From the NCBI GenBank assembly GCA_018242585.1, contig JAFEBQ010000006.1, positions 1 through 64,000 of the forward strand: a stretch of 64,000 bases of DNA. The letters are read 5' to 3'. This document shows, one piece after another, positions 59,346 to 64,000 of this stretch. A program made the position numbers and the translations under genes. Numbering within the stretch: the first letter of the stretch is position 1; the number at the start of each line of letters is the position of its first letter. The stretch is from Planctomycetota bacterium (GTDB taxonomy: Bacteria > Planctomycetota > Planctomycetia > Pirellulales > PNKZ01). The notes below the pieces were generated by a model. The model did no database searches. It saw only the letters and a program-made list of their open reading frames with translations, and was not told where the DNA came from.

Positions 59346-60452
59346 TTAAATGCACAGCCGATATTCGTCCGGCTCGAGCCCGATGATCGCCAGCTCGGTC
59401 TTGCTGCCGCTTGGACTGGGATAGACGAACAGCGCCCCCACTTCGGGATGCCGGTCGCAATAGTCGCTGGCCGCGTCGACCCCCAGCACATAGAACGCCG
59501 TCGACAGCGCGTCGGCCTCGGCCGCGGTGGGGGCGACGACCGTGGCCGAAAAAACTTGCTCGGCCGGCCAGCCCGTGCGCGGATCCAAAATGTGTCCATA
59601 GCGCCGGCCCTGATAGCGAAAGTATTGCACGCTGGCCCCCGAGGTCGCCAGCGCGCGATTGCGCAACACGACCTCGGCCAAACGACGTTTGGGGCCAACC
59701 GGATGTTGCAGGCCGACCAACCAGCCGCCCAGCGCCGCCGACGACGCGCCACAGCCGCGGGCCAGGACGCTGCTTTGCCCGCCGTGCCAGAGGAAGTCGT
59801 TCACATCGGCCGCGGTCAGCCATTGGGCCGAGCGATCGAGCGCGTAGCCCTTGCCGATGCTCCCGAGGTTGATTTCCATCCGCGGCACGTTCATGCGCAG
59901 CGTGCGTGTCTCGCGGTTCAGTTCCAAGTGCTGGCTGCCGACGGGCGCGAGCGCTTCGGCGAGCGCACTCGGCTCGGGGATCGCGCCCGCGCGGCGTGAA
60001 AAGCCCCAGACGCGGCTCAACGGCCCGGCGGTGATGTCGTACGCGCCGCCCGTTTCTCGCCACAGTTCGACCGCCCGCTCCAGCAGCGCGAACAACTGGG
60101 GCTCGACCTCCTGGGGCGCGTCGTGAGCCGTGCGGTTCAGGTGCATGATCTCGCTGGTCTCGCGATAGACGGTGAGCTGCGCTTCGAGTTGCTCGACCAG
60201 GTCGAGCGCGTTGATGCCGGCTTCCACGCCTTGGGGGTATTGCCCAGCGTTCAGGTACAATTCGAATTCACAGGCCATCGCGCGGCGGCCGAGCTTGACC
60301 AGGTAAGGATCCCCAGCACCCGTGTCGTCAAGGACGCCATCGAGCGATTCGTTGGCCCGCTCGATCATTTGATCGAGCGTTTGCCGGACCACGCGCGCGC
60401 CGGCCCGACCGGTAAGGAACTCGCGTCGGTTGCTTTGCGGCGGCTCGGTCAC
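59346..60452 (-). CDS. apbE: FAD:protein FMN transferase (ApbE)
   Basis: ApbE attaches FMN covalently to target proteins such as RnfG and NqrC in the periplasm. The 368-residue product has EFELYLNAGQYP, GGAYDITAGPLSRVWGF, EINLGSIGKGYALD and HILDPRTGWPAE, all ApbE blocks. An N-terminal SNRREFLTGRAGARVV resembles a twin-arginine motif but lacks a clear hydrophobic core, so export is uncertain; a missing signal would be odd for the family. It starts at a GTG at 60452, 77 bases from the divergent flavin reductase gene, so both may share a regulatory region. No Rnf or Nqr genes are in the window. Confidence 0.92.
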   Translation of the reverse strand: MTEPPQSNRREFLTGRAGARVVRQTLDQMIERANESLDGVLDDTGAGDPYLVKLGRRAMACEFELYLNAGQYPQGVEAGINALDLVEQLEAQLTVYRETSEIMHLNRTAHDAPQEVEPQLFALLERAVELWRETGGAYDITAGPLSRVWGFSRRAGAIPEPSALAEALAPVGSQHLELNRETRTLRMNVPRMEINLGSIGKGYALDRSAQWLTAADVNDFLWHGGQSSVLARGCGASSAALGGWLVGLQHPVGPKRRLAEVVLRNRALATSGASVQYFRYQGRRYGHILDPRTGWPAEQVFSATVVAPTAAEADALSTAFYVLGVDAASDYCDRHPEVGALFVYPSPSGSKTELAIIGLEPDEYRLCI

Positions 60453-60529
60453 GGGCGGCTCACTGCTAAAACAGATCGAGAACTGCTACTATCATAGGCG
60501 CCAACAGGGCCTTGTGTGGAACCCCTTCG

Positions 60530-61132
60530 ATGAACGACGCAATCGCCGCCACGTTCGACGCCGTCAATCGGCTTGGCAACCGACCGGTCTGGCTGATCAC
60601 CGCGGCCCACGGCGGCGCGCGAAGTGGCCTGACCGCCACCTGGGTCGCGCCGGTGTCGCTCGACACCGCGAGCCCGTTGTTCCTCATCTCGCTGGCCGTC
60701 AGCCACTTCACCACCGAGCTGATCGAGCGAAGCGGAGCCGCGGTGATTCACCTGCTCGGCGCGCAAGGAAGTCGGCTGGCGTGGCAATTCGCCGCCTGCT
60801 CGGGCCGTGCTGCCGACAAGTTCGCCGGCGTCGCCACCACTGCCGCGCCGTCGTCGCTTCCCGTCGTGGACGGCGCGCTGGCCTGGTTCGACTGTCGCGT
60901 GATCGATCGGCACCACACCGGCGATCGGGTCTTCCTGTGGCTCGAACCGGTGGCCGTGTCCCCCGCATCCAGCGCCGGCGCGCCCCTGGTCGAGCAGGAC
61001 TTTTTCGCCGCACTTTCCCCCACCGAGCGCGACACGCTTCGACAGAACATGCAGGTCGACATCGCCCGGCTCACGCCGCTGCGCGCGGCTTGGCGCGACC
61101 GGCTGCGGACGAGCTTTGCCCTGGCGCAATGA
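60530..61132 (+). CDS. Flavin reductase-like protein
   Basis: A 200-residue FMN-binding split-barrel protein (flavin reductase-like domain). Blocks are NRPVWLITAAHGGARSGLTA, TWVAPVSLDTASPLFLI, HFTTELIERSGAAVIHLLG and DCRVIDRHHTGDRVFLWLEP. These proteins bind FMN or FAD and supply reduced flavin to partners. The divergent neighbour apbE handles FMN transfer, which makes a flavin-linked pairing plausible. The ATG at 60530 (MNDAIAATFDAVNRL) is used rather than the earlier in-frame start at 60512. It is cytoplasmic, with no signal peptide. Confidence 0.85.
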   Translation: MNDAIAATFDAVNRLGNRPVWLITAAHGGARSGLTATWVAPVSLDTASPLFLISLAVSHFTTELIERSGAAVIHLLGAQGSRLAWQFAACSGRAADKFAGVATTAAPSSLPVVDGALAWFDCRVIDRHHTGDRVFLWLEPVAVSPASSAGAPLVEQDFFAALSPTERDTLRQNMQVDIARLTPLRAAWRDRLRTSFALAQ

Positions 61133-61621
61133 CCGGCGCGTTGGCGGCTGCGTCTCGCGTTCCTGCCGAACCTCGCGCCACAGCCGGCAATAATTAACGC
61201 AAGTTCATGTTGGGCAAGCGGTTAAATTGTTGACCATCAAGCTTTTCGAGGTTACCATAAATTGCCTTATCGGCAGAGTCATTCGCGGTCGTCGGCGGTG
61301 ACGCCGTGTGGCCGTGCGTAGACTCGTCAGGACTGTGTTCTTTTCAAAACAAGAGCGTTCGCTCTTCAAAAGTTATTCGTTTGCCCCACGTTGCCCGTTC
61401 GTCGTGGGTCCAAGCCTAGTCACTTGGCGGGGCCATTGGTGCCCCAAGCGGGGCGGTAGCCGCCTAGCCGACATTGATCGAAATTGATGCCTCGCGTCTC
61501 CGTGGGTGCGGTGCGCGAAATGTTGTTTGATTGGGCTCGTCAATCGGCCGTCCCCCTCGCTTGGCTCCAGGCTGAGCGAGTTGCGGCCCGGGTTTCATCC
61601 TTGTCCGCGATGAACTGATTC
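61133..61621. other. Leader/intergenic region upstream of the kinase gene
   Basis: About 490 bases without a gene. TTGACC (61230-61235) and TACCAT (61253-61258), 17 bases apart, form a plausible promoter, which would leave a leader of about 350 bases. Inside it, AAGAGCGTTCGCTCTT (61351-61366) is a perfect hairpin, and around 61430-61480 GGGGCCATTGGTGCCCC and neighbouring GC-rich repeats could fold further. A regulated or structured leader is possible. Confidence 0.45.
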
Positions 61622-64000
61622 ATGCCTGACCCTGGTTCCAGCCAGTTGCCTGCGATTGCTCCCAGCGAGCCGGTGCCGACGGTGTCTGGTTCGCCGGTGG
61701 CGTCAGGCTCTTCGGTCGGGTCAGGTTCTTCGGCAGCCGCGGTCATGGCCCCCCCCAACGACCAGACCGTGATCAGCCAGCGCCCACCGGCGCTGCCCGG
61801 GGCCAATCGCTCGCTGCCCCCCCAGGAGCTCGGCAAGCTGCTGGTCGGCCAAACGCTTAGCCACTTCGAGCTGCTCGACTTTGTCGGCGGTGGCGGCATG
61901 GGGGCCGTCTTTCGCGCCCGCGACACCATGCTCAACCGGATCGTGGCGCTCAAAGTGCTGTCGCGTGATCAGGGGAGTGAAGACGACACCCGGCGACGTT
62001 TCCAGAACGAAGCCCAGTCCGCCGCCCGGCTCGATCACGAGAACATCGCCCGCGTCTACTTCGTCGGCGAAGACCGCGGGCTGAACTACATTGTCTTCGA
62101 GTACATCGAAGGGGCCAACCTGCGCGATCTGGTCGAGCGCCACGGTGGCCCGCTGCCGTTGGCCGACGCGATCAATTACACGCTGCAAGTCGCCCGCGCC
62201 CTCGAACACGCCTGCAGCCGCGACGTCGTGCATCGGGACATCAAGCCTTCGAACGTGCTGGTCACGGCCGACGGTCGGGCCAAGCTGGTCGACATGGGCT
62301 TGGCACGCTTGCACCAGGTCGACGCGCGCGACGATCTGACGGCCAGCGGCGTGACGCTGGGCACGTTCGATTACATTTCGCCCGAGCAAGCCCGCGACCC
62401 GCGCAGCGCCGACGTCCGCAGCGACATCTACTCGCTCGGTTGCACGTTGTATTACATGCTCACCGCGCGGCCGCCGTTCCCCGACGGGACGGTGCTGCAA
62501 AAGCTGCTGCAACACACCAGCGACGAGCCGCCCGACCCGCGACAGTTCAACCACGAAGTGACGGACGACGTGGCGGCCGTGGTGCGGAAGATGCTGGCCA
62601 AGAACCCGCGGCGGCGCTACCAATCGCCGCCAGCGCTGATTGCCGACTTGTCGGTGCTGGCCGAGGCGCTGGGCCTGCCGCTGGGCAATTGGAGCAACCT
62701 GTCGAACGTGCCGTCGGCCGCCGCGCCGACCTGGTTCGAACGACATTTGCCCTGGGCGGTGCCGGTGATGTTGCTGTTGGCGGCGGCCGTGGCCATCGAA
62801 GTGGTTTTCTCGACGCCAGTCGATGAAAGCCAACTGCCGACGATCAACGCGGGCCAAATGCGCCCGGCCAATGGCGCCGCGCCGGACAAGGCTGCGCCCG
62901 CGGGCGCCGAAGCGCCACACGCAGCGCCCGACGCGCAGGCCGGCGCGACCACGCCTGAAACGAACAGTGCTCTAGTCGCCAACGCTGCGGGCGCAGCACG
63001 CCCTGGCGACATGCCACCGGTCCCGGACTCGGCCCCCTCGGCAACGATCACCCCGGGCGCAACGGCCACGCAGCCGGGCGCTGAAACCGAACCGCCGGCC
63101 ATCGATCCGCCGCCGCGGCCGGGCTTGCTGGTCGTCAGCCCCACGGCGCGTGGGCCGCAATACTTCAATTCGCTCCGCGCGGCTTGTAGCGCCGCGCGCA
63201 ATGGCGACGTGGTCGAGCTGCGCTACAACGGCCGGCGTGAAGAGCGGCCACTGTTGCTGCACAACCGCCGCTTCACGATTCGGGCCGGTGAATCGTACAA
63301 GCCGATCGTGGTCTTTCGCCCCGACGACAGCAACCCCATGCGCTATCCGCGCGACATGATCGAAGTCACCGGCGGCAAGCTGTCGCTGGTGAATCTGGCC
63401 ATCGAATTGAACGTGCCGGCGCCGGGCGAAATTGCGGCCGATCGCTGGTCGCTGTTGGCGCTGCAACAAGGCGATTCGCTGGAAGTGCAGAATTGCTCGT
63501 TCACGATCCGCAATGGGGACCAGGCGGCGCTGCATTCGGACGTGTCGCTGATCAATGTTCGCGCGCTCAGCAACTGGAATGGCTTGCGCGTCGGCGAAGC
63601 GGCCGATGCCGACGAACCGGCCCACCTGCACTGGGAACATTGCGTCGCCCGCGGCCAAGCCACGCTATTGCGCATCGACGACGCCCAAGCGGTCACCTTT
63701 GCGTGGGAAAACGGCCTGCTGTGTACGTCGGAATGGTTGACATCGATTCACGGCGCGTCGATGGCCGGCCAGGGGGATCCACACGTGCGGATCAGCCTGC
63801 GGCACGTGACGGCCTATGCGGCCAGCGGGTTCTTCCAAATGCTCAACGACCTGGACCATCCGTATCTGCCGGCGCTCGACATTCAGGCCAACGACAACAT
63901 CCTGGCCGGCGACAGCTCGTCGCTGTTGATCGATCAGGCTGGCGTCGACGACCGGAACACGTTCCTGGAATATGTCTCGTGGAACGGCGAGCGGAACTTC
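61622..64000 (+). CDS. Ser/Thr protein kinase with membrane anchor and beta-helix-like exterior (partial)
   Basis: The 5' 793 codons of a kinase gene that runs off the window. A low-complexity Ser/Pro/Ala N-terminus is followed by a Hanks-type kinase domain at about 82-350: P-loop VGGGGMGAVFRA, Lys111 in VALK, Glu130, catalytic HRDIKPSN (Asp206, Asn211), DMG at 224-226 where DFG is usual, and SPEQ. A Pro-rich stretch leads to one membrane segment (377-396, WAVPVMLLLAAAVAIEVVF), then an Ala/Pro linker and, from about 490, strands resembling a right-handed beta-helix (ALSNWNGLRVGE, VQNCSFTIRNGDQ). The kinase is cytosolic and the C-terminal part probably outside. The start could also be 61745. 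Confidence 0.87.
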   Translation, partial: MPDPGSSQLPAIAPSEPVPTVSGSPVASGSSVGSGSSAAAVMAPPNDQTVISQRPPALPGANRSLPPQELGKLLVGQTLSHFELLDFVGGGGMGAVFRARDTMLNRIVALKVLSRDQGSEDDTRRRFQNEAQSAARLDHENIARVYFVGEDRGLNYIVFEYIEGANLRDLVERHGGPLPLADAINYTLQVARALEHACSRDVVHRDIKPSNVLVTADGRAKLVDMGLARLHQVDARDDLTASGVTLGTFDYISPEQARDPRSADVRSDIYSLGCTLYYMLTARPPFPDGTVLQKLLQHTSDEPPDPRQFNHEVTDDVAAVVRKMLAKNPRRRYQSPPALIADLSVLAEALGLPLGNWSNLSNVPSAAAPTWFERHLPWAVPVMLLLAAAVAIEVVFSTPVDESQLPTINAGQMRPANGAAPDKAAPAGAEAPHAAPDAQAGATTPETNSALVANAAGAARPGDMPPVPDSAPSATITPGATATQPGAETEPPAIDPPPRPGLLVVSPTARGPQYFNSLRAACSAARNGDVVELRYNGRREERPLLLHNRRFTIRAGESYKPIVVFRPDDSNPMRYPRDMIEVTGGKLSLVNLAIELNVPAPGEIAADRWSLLALQQGDSLEVQNCSFTIRNGDQAALHSDVSLINVRALSNWNGLRVGEAADADEPAHLHWEHCVARGQATLLRIDDAQAVTFAWENGLLCTSEWLTSIHGASMAGQGDPHVRISLRHVTAYAASGFFQMLNDLDHPYLPALDIQANDNILAGDSSSLLIDQAGVDDRNTFLEYVSWNGERNF

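Overview
This window is a high-G+C chromosomal segment of a planctomycete, most likely from the Pirellulales side of the phylum. The lineage call rests on gene content: an adjacent DUF1501 and DUF1549/DUF1553 pair, a DUF1080 protein, a ThuA-like protein, a YTV-repeat cell-wall-type protein, a membrane-anchored Ser/Thr kinase with a beta-helix-like exterior domain, a J-like/GspE-N fusion, and many exported repeat proteins. No tRNA, rRNA, CRISPR array or transposase gene is visible.

Layout. 1-0.9 kb: a low-G+C edge with two unrecognised small genes and an orphan vsr endonuclease. 1.3-13.8 kb: acetyl-CoA synthetase, an AsmA-like protein, rhodanese, a membrane-anchored methyltransferase, the DUF1501/DUF1549 pair, a multipass membrane protein and a double zinc-ribbon protein. 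14.3-18.4 kb: a four-repeat S1 protein, an XRE regulator, an ECF sigma factor coupled to a tiny membrane protein, and an MscS-like channel ending at a clear intrinsic terminator. 18.8-25.2 kb: a composite Ycf48-like exported protein, a divergent RNase HII-like protein overlapping sixA, and a coupled sufU-sufS pair. 25.4-27.5 kb: an A+T-richer toxin/immunity-like pair. 27.6-40.5 kb: a gingipain-type peptidase, the YTV protein, a HEAT-repeat protein, a 1305-residue FHA scaffold with FNFL repeats, ThuA, and the GspE-N fusion operon. 40.9-43.9 kb: a chromosomal-type DNA methyltransferase beside an A+T-richer restriction-modification pair (HNH nuclease and probable N4-cytosine methylase). 44.3-64 kb: two TIM-barrel isomerase-like proteins, an HDOD protein with a degenerate GGDEF-like tail, an M50 protease, a two-component system, aguB, bioD, a BFD-like ferredoxin, a PQQ propeller, DedA, apbE opposite a flavin reductase, and the 5' part of a kinase gene.

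What stands out is the intergenic DNA. At eight or more places it carries degenerate tandem arrays of 7-, 8- or 9-base words, often as inverted arms and sometimes nested inside one another. Two copies of a 125-126 bp element with terminal inverted repeats, three copies of a GGTCATTGACC-type hairpin and several REP-like palindromes add to this. The arrays use different words but the same architecture, which suggests a shared generating process rather than copies of one element.

The genes are mostly separate housekeeping and envelope functions. Functional pairs supported by overlap or tight spacing are RNase HII-like/sixA, sufU/sufS, DUF1501/DUF1549, response regulator/histidine kinase, methylase/HNH nuclease, sigma factor/small membrane protein, and GspE-N fusion/membrane protein. 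Base-composition statements come from reading the sequence, not from a calculation.
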